Positions 35,010 to 47,092 of a stretch of DNA of 64,000 nucleotides are shown in pieces. The translations under genes were made by a program, and so were the position numbers. The notes under the pieces are model-generated. The model was not told the DNA's origin, did not search any database, and was given only the letters and a program-made list of their open reading frames with translations. The stretch is taken from positions 107,651,241-107,715,240 of the forward strand of contig JASDDO010000016.1 of NCBI GenBank assembly GCA_030015575.1, in the 5' to 3' direction. The stretch is from Agapanthus africanus. Its lineage: Eukaryota; Streptophyta; Magnoliopsida; Asparagales; Amaryllidaceae. The number at the start of each line of letters is the position of its first letter. Position 1 is the stretch's first letter.

Positions 35010-37489
35010 CGATTGATACCATCTCATTACACCTAGTGAGAATCCTAACATCCACTTAGATCTATCTCATAGATCCAAAAACCTTGGATTTTAGGAGGTA
35101 TCACCTTGATCATATATGGAGAATCCTTGTGATAAGAGGAGATTGACCGAGTGTAGCATAGAAAACTCCTTTCCTATCAAGAGTATGTTATCCACGTACA
35201 ATACGAGGATCAACACCATACTCCCTACTGCCTTTTTGTATATATAAGGTTCATCTACCATTTTGATGAAGTCAAACGCTTTGACTACCACATCAAAACA
35301 GATGTTCCAACTACACGATGCCTGCTTTAACCTGTAAAGCAACTTGCGCACGTTTCCGCTGCTCCCACTGTCTACGAAGCCCCCTGATTGTGTACTTATA
35401 GACGCTCCCTTCTAAATCACTATTTAGAACAGCAGTCATGACACCCAACCGCCAGATATCATAGTCATGGTATGTAGCAGTGGCAAGTAGGGTCTGGATG
35501 GACTTAAGCATAGGCCCCAGAAAAGGTTTCATCATTATCCAAACTTGGTTGATGACGAGAACCTTTTACAACAAGTCTTAGCTTTGAAAGTCTCAACTTT
35601 TCCACGTACACCAAGTAATCTTCTAAAGATATACTTGCTCCTAATAGGGATTTAACCCTTTAGATATAGCAACCAAAGTCCATACTTCGTTGGTGTACAT
35701 AGATTCCATCTCAGATCGTAAAGCATCCAGCCATTCTTACAGAGTCCCCACTCTTGATGGCCTGCTCGAAACTAGTTGGGTCATCATCTTATGATGCAAT
35801 TCTCGCTCCCTCTGTCATAGAGAAACCAAAGTATCTCTCAGGCGGGTGAGGAACCCTACCAGATCGTCGGAGAGGCTGAGGTTCGTTGGGAGCTATTGAA
35901 TCCTCCGGTTCTACCAAATCATCAGCTGTAGTTTGTATAGCTGGAACTCCTTCCAGTTCTACCTCATGACCATAAATTTCTTTCTAAAATTAATTCCATT
36001 TCTAAAAAAAGGTGGCATGCCGAGAAATAAAACACCTTTTGTTCCTTGGTGCGGTAGAAGATATTCCTTTACGAATGCTTGGGATATCCAACAAACTTCC
36101 ACAGATCTGACCTTACCTTGAGCTTGTCCGGATTTTGCTTTTAGACATAGGCCGGACAACCCCAAATCTTAACATACTTAAGAGATGGGCTCTTCCCATA
36201 CTATATCTCATATGGAGTGGTAGGCACCTGATTTGGTTGGAACGCCATTCAATAGGTATGCAGCTTCACAAGTGCATAATCCCAAAAAGGAAATAGGCAA
36301 CTCAGTAGTACTCATCATAGAGCGCACCATATCTAATAGGGCGCAATTGCTCCGCTTCGATACACCATTGTGCTGTGGTGTATGCGGAGGAGTAACGCTG
36401 AGAGATAATCTCATTCTCCTTTAGAATAGTCCAGGAATTCCGTGCACAAGTATTCTCCTCCCTGATCACATCAAAGGACATAATACTTATACCCGTTTTG
36501 GTTCTTTACTTCTAACTTATATTTTTTGAATATCTCAAAAGGTTCAGACTTGCGTTTCTACATGAACATATTTCCGAATCTTGAGAGATCATCAGTGAAT
36601 GTAATGAAGTATAATGAACCAGACCTGGCATGTGTATACTGGGGACCTACATAGATCATCATGTATCAATCCCAAGAGTTCACTAACTCTTTCTCTGTTT
36701 CCAGTAAACGGAGCTATGGTCATCTTATCTTTATGACATGACTGGCAAGCTTCACAAGATGTAAATTCAAACTGATTTAAATATGCATCTTAATGTAACT
36801 TCAGCTAGTCGGGTCACATTGATATGACCTAGTCTACAATGCCTCAAGAAGGATTCGTTCATTTCTGAACTCTTCTTCTTGTGTGTGTTTTGTACGTTAA
36901 GAACTGTAGTTTGATTTAGAACGTATATGCTTTTAGATAACGTGCCTGAACCGATCAACTCTTGATATAGGAAATGTTCAAAACATTATTCAACAATACA
37001 AAATTATATCTTTCTTTACTTAATAAAGAGATTGATATGATGTTGTATATCAGGTTCGGTATCTAATAACATTCGTTCAGAATCAATGAATTCCGGTAAT
37101 ACAGGGTGATAACTGCCAACAACTTGGCTGCAACAATTGCACCATTTCCAAGTCTTGAAACTTTATCACACGTTCTCAGTTCTCTACCTATCTGTAGCCC
37201 ATGTAACAGATTACATATGTGGGATCCTAATCCGGTATCTCATACCCAGGACGTAGAAGATACTGAGAAACAGTTCTCGGTAATGAATACACCCAAAGAA
37301 GATGCATCAGTATGCACTTTCTTCATTTGGGTGGCACGGGAATCCTGGTAATCCCTTATTTCCTACTCGGTCTTATAACAATTATAAGTTGGAGCAGGAC
37401 CAACGTTCCCCAGCACAGTATAACAAGCGGGTTCGGTCAATACATCCATATTATTATCTTGATTAAGGCGTGACATGGTCGCTACCTGG
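35010..37489 (-). pseudogene. D pol: protease to reverse transcriptase, heavily frame-shifted
   Basis: From the top on the minus strand: ATG just below the acceptor-like tract (near 37477), a protease with remnants of DTGSG (near 37225, the tryptophan/leucine context altered), GAG-pre-integrase LRHCRLGHIN (36767-36958 frame), integrase pieces with TPPHTPQHNGVS (36208-36414 frame), the ERYFGFS linker, and an RT palm with YVDNILLIG (35091-35351 frame; D to N in the catalytic motif). B1 entered beyond the RT. It shares several exact lesions with C, including tryptophan to arginine before HCRLGH, inserted bases after TRLAE, and the same frame change at VYKYT. Confidence 0.85.
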
Positions 37490-39108
37490 AGAGAGAGAGA
37501 GAAGAAAACACTCTGCATGCGCTCTTGCAAGATCAGATTGGTTATTATTTTATCTAATCAGGATGGCTCCCACTGTTTTTATCAAATCTTCCTTCAGACC
37601 CTAAAAGGAAAGACTAGCTGGGATTAATTACACCCTACAAGTTCGCCAATCTTTCAGCCAGGCCAGTGTCGGTACTTTGAGGGAGGTTTCCCGTGCTTTC
37701 GCACGGACCTAATTAAAATAAACCTCGTTTTCCCAAAGGCGTAACCCCGTTGCCACCTTTCTAGACACCTACTTGATCGGCTAATTGTAATGTGTAAAAC
37801 TCTCCCAGGAGTAACAATTACTCGCAGTGGGTATCGGGATCCAACTATCTCATAGAAGGTATACAATCTCATTGCAAATTTCAACACTTGAAATTCCCGA
37901 TAATTTTGCCCCTAACCCCCTATGACCTTGACAAAGGCCAACAAATCATAGGATGCTAGTCAAGTTCAACCCGTCATTTCTTGATTTAATTAAACCCATC
38001 CACACGACCCTTGAAAAAGGCCAACAAGGTCGCACGACTACCCTAACCCAATCTGCATCATATGCATAAGCAGATAAGCACTAGTCAGCTACCGCACACT
38101 ACGCCTTGACAAAGGCCAACAAACGCAGCACGAATACTAAGTACTACTTATCTAAAATGACGGGGGGCTACGACAGGTTTTTCAGAAAACCTATTGCGTA
38201 ATGAACTTGATATCATGTAGAATCAAATGATTTGAAATGGAGTGTTTTTTAGGCCTTTGCTAGTTTTGCTAAAGAGGCCACTCCCGGTGAAGGGATCTCG
38301 GCCCTTTCCTTATCGAATAAGGTGCAGGATATTCTACAAGGAACACCGCTATGCAAAGCAAGAACTACAGCTACCTGTTTTTGAAAATTCGATTCCACAA
38401 CATCTTTTAGGTTTCTTTTCTTTCATTAATCACATTAATGAAGTCCCATCATTTAAGTCACCTAAACACCACAGATAAATACAACTTACGCTTATGCCAT
38501 CCGCATTCGCCTCGATGTCCCGTCGTGCACCGTTAGGTTAGGCAACTAATGGCAGAGCGGGGCAGTGCTAGTGCGGGTGTAAAACATAAGCAACGACTAT
38601 ATAATATATCATATATACTATATACAGTATCCATCTGAATATATCAAATGATCTCATCACAGATATCGCAGCAGAAGAAACATATGAAATAATGGATATA
38701 CTAGGAGGTTCGTGTTTTATTTTGAGCCTCTATAATACACGGACTCCACGGTCGCGATGAATAGCCAAAACCCACACCCCTATACCCCTACGAGAGCGGA
38801 AAGCAACCCTACCAATTCTAGAGTTAGAAGACCCGGACTCGACTCCTCGAGTTGGTTTCCCACTGGACTCCAGAACCCGGTTACATGTACTCTCCTCCTT
38901 GAGTCTATCCTAATGCGGAAAAGTAAATAATATACATCAATGGCGACATCAACCTCAACCCGGAATTGCCCCAATAAAAGAATATTACATACATTTAGTT
39001 TTACATGAATGAAAATAAAAAAAATCTCATCTCACATAAAACCCCGGCTATTCAAAACGCGACGATCCAATATAACATATCCAGCAACACATAACATCAC
39101 ATGTCATC
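37490..39108 (-). other. D leader, pol-proximal part
   Basis: This is the leader up to the C insertion. It contains the TC tract (37482-37506), a GAAA hairpin (37691-37706), three constant-loop hairpins (37920-38128), one copy of the module (about 38274-38362) and a TAGGGTTGCTTTCCGC-type stem (near 38800). No gag is seen. The last five bases, TCATC, are the target copy of C. Confidence 0.75.
37920..38128 (-). other. D three-hairpin cluster with constant loop
   Basis: Arms are CTATGA/TCATAG (37920-37925, 37946-37951), CGACC/GGTCG (38005-38009, 38028-38032) and CTACG/CGCAG (38099-38103, 38124-38128). Confidence 0.82.
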
Positions 39109-41274
39109 TGTTAGTTGTATGTATGCCCTAGAGGCCATTACTGTACATACGATGTATATTGTAATGGATGCTTGGACATATATAGGGAGGACTTTCTTGC
39201 TCGACATGATAGTATGCTATCTGGTTGTATTTTATCTTAACATGTACTCTTATTGTCTCTATATTACATATTGATAAAGCCCTTAGGATGTGTGCTCGAC
39301 TACTGGGACTATGATGAGATCATACTAATGGGGCCACGGTAGTCGACGAGTACATCCTATAATTATTCCTAGTCAAGGGTATACCGAGACAGGGCATCGA
39401 TGCACCAGAGTAGACTAGCGTATATGCATCTTGACCCATATGATGGGCGATGGATGATCCCATATCCATCGGTGTTTGACATCAAGGATGGTGTATGGGT
39501 GCTCAGTAGAGACTGGGTACACTGGACGGACTCGCCGAGAACTCCCAGATGGTATTATACCTCACGTCAGATGGCAGTTCTCCTGTGACACTGGTACAGA
39601 GTAGTCTGTTGACCCGAGATCGTCATAGAGTCTTGTGTGATTCCCACTGTGCTTTGATTTCCATCATACCACGTCCAAGAGGGCGTGCAAAAGGTGGCTT
39701 TTGGGTATAGTCCCGAATCACATGGAGGCAATGAGCGATAGGAGGGGATTCGTCTCTCCCGGTATAGGGAGTTGATGTTGTGCTGTGTTCGATTGGCTAT
39801 AACCGGAAATCCCTGGCCAGGGTTGCTGAGATTTACTGGTAAGTGTTATCAGTAGTTTCTCGAACTATTATAGACCTCATATCGACACGACTTATCGAGC
39901 TACTGGGGTCTGACGTTTACCACCCCTAGGCGAGATATGCGACATATCAGACGACGAGACCGGACTGTACGGGAGTGTTACTGATTGGATTCACAGGAGA
40001 ATGTACAGGCTTGCTTGTTGATCTTCTGAGCGCTCAATACCTGGGTAGCTGTTACGTTTAGCTGACTGCTTGCAGCTTGTGGGTGTTTGATATGATCATC
40101 ACCTACTGCCGGCGTATTGACGATTCTTTAGAGTCCTACACAGTGGTTTCTTGGCTCAGGCAAAACGGAGTAGGGGCACGTATGTGATATGTGAGGGACC
40201 AAGTATAATGCGATATGAGATACCGTATTCTATTCTCGCGATATTTGATATCAGCCGGGTCATCGGATCAAGTGTTGATTCGATGAATCGGTATGGATAA
40301 ATATTAGTCGGTTATATGCGATATAGCCGGATTGTCGGATCAAGTGTTGATTCGATAATTTAATGTATAATAATATATATGATATATTAAATTACATTAT
40401 CTAATATTAGCTCACTAAAAGATTCTTTTTCTCACTCGGGTAATACATTGATATATATGCGATATATGTTAAATGTATTATTTTATTTTGTTACAATAAA
40501 TATTATATATGTGATATATATTATTGTAACATGATATGATTACTAATGCAACATGTTTAGTAGAGATTAAACATGGTTAGGGTTTGATTAGGGTTAAACC
40601 TTTCTAGATATTTCTAGAAGATTTCTTTTTATTTTGTGCAAAGATATTATTGCATGATATTTCTTAACCCAATCACACCCCTTAACCCTAGTTCAATCTC
40701 TACAATGGTTACTTGACCATGGTTGCATAATTCATCATTATCATCTTTTGATTATTCATCACAAAAGGATTATTGATTTTTCATCATCTTCTTCCTTCTT
40801 CTTCTTTGCTTGCAAAGCTTTCTAGCTTTGATCTTTGTGATGAAAATGAGTGAGAAATAGAAAACAAATGAGAGCAAAAATCCTACTTCATCATCCTCAT
40901 CTATACTTGCCATTTAGATGAGGGTGTTCACATCATTTCATCAGTGTTAGCTTGTGTTAATGAAACTTCAAGGTAGATCATCTTTGTATCGAAGATCGGA
41001 AGCAAAGGCTGCATCATTCTCTTCATGAACCCTCTCGAGAGTCCGGAACACGATGATCGCAGCGAAGGGACCTCAACACGGAGCTTAAGAAGTGAAGGAC
41101 CGGATCTACAAAGGTTGTAATCCCTCTCACTTAGTGTTAAAGTGTTTAACATGTTTGTTTTCGCCTAAACCCTAGTTTAAAGATCCGGCTTCGGGTTGTT
41201 CGGCACGGCTAAATTTTTAATCGGGCATGGTTGATGCCTCGTAGACCCTTGTGCGCGTGCCTAGAAACCCTACA
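39109..41274 (+). repeat. C 5' LTR
   Basis: It starts TGTTAGTTGTATGTATGCCC and ends AACCCTACA, next to the primer site. Within it 40360-40560 is AT-rich with TATATATG palindromes and no coding sequence. Confidence 0.95.
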
Positions 41275-41275
41275 G

Positions 41276-41288
41276 TGGTATCAGAGCC
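41276..41288 (+). other. C primer binding site (initiator Met-tRNA)
   Basis: TGGTATCAGAGCC, one base after the LTR. Confidence 0.93.
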
Positions 41289-41472
41289 AAGCTAAAGCTT
41301 TAGGCGAAGTCTAGACGAAGTTTAAAGTCCGATCGAACGCCGAAACCCCGATACGGAACCCTCTCTGGACAATTTTCAAAAAGTTGATTTTTTCTGAATT
41401 AAAAATGCTCAGAAAAACAATCAGGAAAAACTAAGAATTACTGTGAAGTACGGATCTCTGAGTCAACAATTT

Positions 41473-41519
41473 GACCGCGGAACCGCGTCCAAACAAAGGT
41501 TTGTGCGGCGTTTCCGCGG
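41473..41519 (+). other. C GC-rich leader hairpin
   Basis: CCGCGGAACCGC on the left and GGCGTTTCCGCGG on the right pair imperfectly, with an inner CAAAC-AAAG-GTTTG stem. It is the same architecture as B1 and A2 with several mismatches. Confidence 0.75.
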
Positions 41520-43300
41520 CCAAAATTTGGACTTAGTCCTTGGAATTTCACTTAATTATTCTTAGGTCCTTTCTTGGCAATTTTTTCTGGGAATATTTTA
41601 ATTCCACTCAAGTGTTGAGTTTTCTAGGGTTGTATTGGGGACTCGTTGATTCGATCAGATAATTTAACTTTGTTTAGTTTTGTCCGGATAATTTTAGAAA
41701 CTGTTAAAAAGTTCGGGTGGATATCAATAACTCACTTTTTCCCCAGTCGGAAAATTTTTCAAAAGTTGGATTTTTTCTCGAGTTTAAGAACGTTCTAAGT
41801 CGTGCAAGTAACGCGGTGGACCCTCTAGAAGATAACAAATCTTAACTCGATTATGTGACCATCTTGAACTGCCTCTGAACCTTAGGGTTTGTGGCAGTAC
41901 GACGTGCCACATGTGAGGCGTTGGCTTGACCCTTCTACGGCTGGACCATTGGTACTGTGGCATGTGATGGATGTTTTTAAACTGATTTCAAGTGTTGAGA
42001 TATATCGTGGAAATCTTGGGTGTTTGATTATTCGATCGGAAAGTTTAACATTGTCTATTTATCTGGAATGTGATACAATATTTGGAATCCACAGGTAGTT
42101 ATGAGATAACTAATTTGAATGTTATAAATCTAGCAGTTCAGTCTCAGATGATCGGTTGCCACGAAATTTTGATGTGATCAAAAGTCCGTCGCAATCACGT
42201 AGCGTACGCGGATACTCGTCGGGTAAACTTAACAGACAACCACGCCCCATAGCCCCGACCAAGTGACTATAGGAGAACCCCGTCGCCAAAAGCATCGGTT
42301 CGGGTGCTTGCGGCGACGGTGTTCCGCCTTAGTGCACTTCGTCGACGGCATCGGGGGTGCGACCGTCTACTAAAGTTTGCGACGAGCATTCGATCAGGAT
42401 GTCGGGAATCTTGTTGAATTGCCCGACTTGATATTGAAAAGAGTTTTCGATAATGAGACTAAAATGCGGGGTTTATAATTGTTAGGCATGCGATGTCTAA
42501 GGAATTCATTTGGTTAGGCATGCGATGTCTAAGAAGGTTGCGGATTCCAACTGTTGTAGTTTTACACTTTCTTTTCTATGACCGTAAGCGTAGTATGTGG
42601 GGTATCGCCGGCTTCGTTGCTATACATCAACGACAATCGGGATACGCATACTTGCTTATGTTGATGATATGAGATATTATGTGTTGTTGTGATATGTTAT
42701 ATTGGATCGTCGCGTTTTGAATAGCCGGGTTTTTTTTGTGAGATGAGAGTTTTTCTTTTTCATTCATGTAAAATTCATTTGTATGTAATATTCTTTTATT
42801 GGGGCACTTCCAGGTTGCAGAAGATGTCACCGTTGATGTATATTATTTACTTTTCCGCATTAGGTAGACCCAAGGCGGGGAGCACAAGTAACCGGGTTCT
42901 AGGGTCCAGAGGGAGACCATCTCGAGGAGTCGAGACCGGGTCTCCTAACCCTAGAATTGGCAGTGTTACTTGCCGCTCTCGTAGGGGTCTAGGGATGTGG
43001 GTTTGGCTATTCATCGCGACTGTGGAATCCGTGTTTTATACAGGCTCGTATTGAAAACACGGACGTCCTAGTATATCCATATTTCATATATGTTCTTCTG
43101 CTGCAATGTTCTGTGATGAGATCATATTACTGCCTGAGACGAATGTTTATACTATATACATATGAGATATATATTATATTACAGATTTCGTTTCAAATGT
43201 GATGCTTGTGAAGCATAATAAAATGGGACTTCATTAATGAAATTAATGAAATAAAAGAAACCTAAGATGTTGTAGAAACTTGTTTAAAAACTGGTAGCTC

Positions 43301-43540
43301 TAGTTCTTGCTTTGAATAGCGGTGTTCCTTGTAGAACATCCAGCACCTTATTCGATAAGGAAAGAGCCGAGATCCTTTCACCGGGAGTCACCTCTTTAGT
43401 GAAACTAGCATATGCTACAAACTCGGTTTGTCTTTTGATTGCTTCTATAGTTCTTGCTTTGCACTGCGGTATATTTGATATACCCTGCACCTTATTCGAT
43501 GAGGAAAGGGCCGACGATCCCTTCACCGGGAGTGACCCTT
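43301..43540 (+). repeat. C tandem leader module, two copies
   Basis: Copies are at about 43301-43400 and 43441-43540, each with TTGCTTTG, CACCTTATTCGATRAGG and TTCACCGGGAGT. Confidence 0.78.
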
Positions 43541-43680
43541 TTAGCAAAACTAGAAAAGCCTAAAAAACACTCCATTTAAAATCACTCGATTCTACAACGA
43601 TATCAAGTTCATTACGCAAAGAGTTTTCTGAAAAACCCGTCGTAGCCCTCCATCATTTTAGATAAGTGATAGTTAGTATT

Positions 43681-43890
43681 CGTGCTGCGTTTGTTGACCT
43701 TGTCAAGGCGTAGTGTGCGGTAGCTGATTACTGCTTATCTGTATAAGCATATGATGCGATTGGATTAGGGTAGTCGTGCGACTTTGTTGACCTTGTCAAG
43801 GGTCGTGCGGGTGGGTTTAATTCAATCAGGAAATGACGGGTTGAACTTGACTTGCGGTCTATGGTTTGTTGACCTTGTCAAGGTCATAGA
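43681..43890 (+). other. C three-hairpin cluster with constant loop
   Basis: Arms are CTGCG/CGTAG (43685-43689, 43709-43713), GCGAC/GTCGT (43778-43782, 43802-43806) and TCTATG/CATAGA (43858-43863, 43885-43890). The loop is shortened to TTTGTTGACCTTGTCAAGG in all three. Confidence 0.82.
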
Positions 43891-44328
43891 TCGCTTGGGG
43901 CAAAATATTATCGGGAATTTCAAGTGTTGAAATTTGCAATGAGATTGCATACCTTCTATGAGATAGTTGGATCCCGATACTCGTTGCGAGTAAGAGTTAC
44001 TCCTGGGAGAGTTTTACACATTACAATTAGCCGATCAAGTAGGTGTCTAGAAAGGTGTCAACGGGGTTACGCCCCTGGGAAAACGAGGTTTACTTTAATT
44101 AGGTTCGTGCGAAAGCACGGGGGACCTCCCTCAAAGTACCGGCACTGGCCTGGCTGAAAGATTGGCAAACTTGTAGCGTGTAATTAATCCCGGCTAGTCT
44201 TTCCTTTTAGGGTTTGAAGGAAGATTTGATTAAAACAGTGGGAGACATCCTGATTAGATATATTAGATAACAAATCTAATCTTGCAAGAGCTTACGCTGA
44301 GTGTTTTCTTCTCTCTCTCCAGGTAGCG

Positions 44329-47077
44329 ACCATATCACGCCTTAATCAAGATAATAAAACGGATGAATTGACCGAACCCGCTTGTTATACTGAGCTGGGG
44401 AACGTTGGTCCCGCTCCAACTTATAATTGTTATAAGACAGAGCATGAAATTGGGGAATACCAGATTTCCCGTGCCGCCCAAACGAAGAAAGTGCATGCTG
44501 ATGCATCATCTTCGGGTGTGTTCATTACAGAGAACTGTTTCTCAGTATCCTTTACGTCCTGGGTTTGTGATACCGGATCAGGATCCCACATATGTAATCT
44601 GTTACATGGGCTACAGAAAGGTAGAGAACTGAGAACGGGTGATAAGTTTCATGAGACAGAAAACGGTGCAAGTGTTGCAGCCAAGTCTGTTGGTCACTAT
44701 CACCCTGTATTACCTGAATACATTGATTCTGAACGAATGTTATTAGATACTGAACCTGATATACAACATCATATCAGTCTCTTTATTAGCAAAGAAAGGA
44801 TATAATTTTGTATTGTTGGATAATGTTTTGAACATTTCCTATATCAAGAGTTGATCGGTTCAGGCACGTTATCTAAAAGCATTGATGTTCTAAATCAAAC
44901 TACAGTTCTTAGTATATGGAACATACACAAGAGGAAGAGTTCAGAAATGAACGAATCCTTCTTGAGGCATTGTAGACTAGGTCATATCAATGTGACCCGA
45001 CTAGCTGAAGTTACATTAAGATGCATATTTAAATTTGTTTGAATTTACATCTTGTGAAACTTGCCAGTCATGTCACAAAGATAAGATGACCACAACTCTG
45101 TTTATTGGAAACAGAGAAAGAATTAGTGAACTCTTGGGATTGATACATGCTGATGTATGAAAGTCTCATGTCTACACATGCCAAGACCGGTTCTTTGTAC
45201 TTCATTACATTCTCTGATGATCTCTCAAGATTCAGACATATGTTTCTGTTGAAACACAAGTCCGAAACTTTTGAGATATTCACAAAATATGAATTAGAAG
45301 TAGAGAACCAAAAACGGGTATAAGTATTATGTCCTTTGATGTGATCAAGGAGGAGAATACTTGAGCACAGAATTCCTGGACTATTCTAAAGGAGAATGAG
45401 ATTCTCTCTCGGCATTACTCCTCCATATACACCATAGCACGATGGTATATCGGGGCGGAGCAAAAGCACCCTATGTGATGTGGTGTGCTCTATGATGAGT
45501 ACTACTGAGTTTCCTATTTCCTTTTGGGAGTTATGCACTTGAGAAGCTGCATACCTATTGAATAGGGTTCAAATCAAATCAGTTGCCTACCACTTCATAT
45601 GTGATATGGAAAGGGAAGAGCCCATATCTTAAGTTTGTTAAGATTTGGGGTTGTCCGGCCTATGTCTAAAAGCAAAATCCGGACAAGCTCGAGGCAAGGT
45701 CAGCTCTGTAAAACTGGAAGTAGTTCCAGCTATACAAACTGCTACTGATGATTTGGTAGAACAAAAGGATTCAATAGTTTCCAATGAACCTCAGCCTCTC
45801 CGCCGATCTAGTAGGGTTCCTCACCCGCCTGAGAGATACTTCGGTTTCTCTATGACAGTGGGAGCGAGGATTGCATCATGAGATGATGACCTAACTAGTT
45901 TCCAGCTGGCCATCAGGAGTGGGACTCTGTAAGAATGGCTGGATGCTTATCGATCTGAGATGGAATCCTTATACACCAACAAAGTATGGACTTTGGTTGC
46001 TTTATCTGAAGGGTTAAATCCCCATCAGGAGCAAGTATATCTTAAGAAGATTACTTGGTGTACAAGGAAAAGTTGAGACTTTCAAAGCTATGCTTAAGTC
46101 CATCCAGATCCTACTTCCCACGGCTACATACCATGACTACGATATCTGGTGGTTGGGTGTCATGACTGCTTTTCTAAATGATGATTTAGAAGATAGCGTC
46201 TATAAGTACACAGCCAGAGGGCTTCGTAGACAGTGGGAGCAGCGGAAACGTGTGCAAGATGTTTTATGTGATAAAGCAGGCATCACGGAGTTGGAACGTC
46301 TGTTTTGATGTAGTAGTCAAAGAGTTTGACTTCATCAAAATGGTAGATGAACCTTGTATATACAAACAGGTAGTAGAGAATATGGTGGAGATCCTCGTAG
46401 AGTACGTGGATGACATACTCTTGATAGGGAAGGAGTTTCCTATGCTACGCTCGGTCAATCTCCGCTTATCACAAGGATTCTCCATATAGGATCAAGGTGA
46501 TACCTCCTAAATCCTACGTTTTGGATCTATGAGATAGATCTAATTGGATGTTAGGATTCTCACTAGTTGTAGTGAGATGGTATCAATCGATCCTTGGGAG
46601 AATCACTGGAAAGGTTCCAGGGTGATAAGGACGACTGAATGTCACTCGCAGGCATTGTCTTTACCCTCAGTAGAGGGACGGTATGTTGGAAGAGTTCCAA
46701 GCTAGATACCGTGACTTACTAGACGATTAAAGGCAAGATACATCGTTACCAAGGATGCTACCAAAGAGGCAATCTGGATAGATATAGGTTCGTGAGATGA
46801 ACTTCGTTCCTACCATTGAGTGACAATGGAGTGGCTTATGCCAAGGAACTACCGTCCCATCAGAAATCCAGATATAATTCTTAGGCAGTATCACCTCATC
46901 ATGGAGATGGTTGATCTCCAGGGAGATCGAGGTTAGGAGAGTAGACACAGAGGACAACAGCGCGTATCCACTCACAAAGGCCTTTTTCCCAGTAGAGACT
47001 CTTATAGGATGGTTGAGTATGAGATACTTCAACCGCAGCTAATTGTTGGGTATGTGATACTACAACAGATAGCCCTA
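44329..47077 (+). pseudogene. C pol: protease to RNase H, defective
   Basis: The start position reads ATA instead of the ATG seen in B1 and D. Protease is at 44368-44805 (CDTGSGSHIC), followed by a frameshift. GAG-pre-integrase has LRHCRLGHIN (44851-45042). Integrase is broken many times (45070-45700) and its C-terminal part is deleted near 45708. The linker is at 45710-45890, the RT N-terminus with DIWWLGVMTAFLN at 46090-46230, and the RT palm with YVDDILLIG at 46250-46489. The RNase H remains run from about 46640 to 47030. The lesions shared with D mean that both descend from an already defective copy. Confidence 0.88.
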
Positions 47078-47092
47078 GTGCTAGCGGGAGAT
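47078..47092 (+). other. C polypurine tract (altered)
   Basis: GTGCTAGCGGGAGAT precedes TGTTAG. Relatives have GTGCAAGTGGGAGAT, so two bases have changed. Confidence 0.75.

Larger units (their letters stand above)
41289..44322 (+). other. C structured 5' leader
   Basis: It contains the GC hairpin (41473-41519), a single CGCGGTGG/TGTGGCAG region near 41810-41900, the GGCAGTGTTACTTGCCGC stem (near 42959-42976), the module pair (43301-43540), three constant-loop hairpins (43681-43890), a GAAA hairpin (44106-44119) and CTCTCTCTCCAG before GTAGCGACC (44311-44330). A GTCGCCAAAAGCATC-type arm pair lies at about 42288-42325. No gag is seen. Confidence 0.75.

Noticed and set aside
36208..36414. Separate small genes suggested by several 60-90 codon frames in D and C pol
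   Set aside because: They are pieces of one frame-shifted copia polyprotein, recognisable by motif order.
40360..40530. TATATATG palindromes in C LTRs as a possible MITE or matrix attachment site
   Set aside because: Part of the LTR in both copies, no own ends or target duplication.
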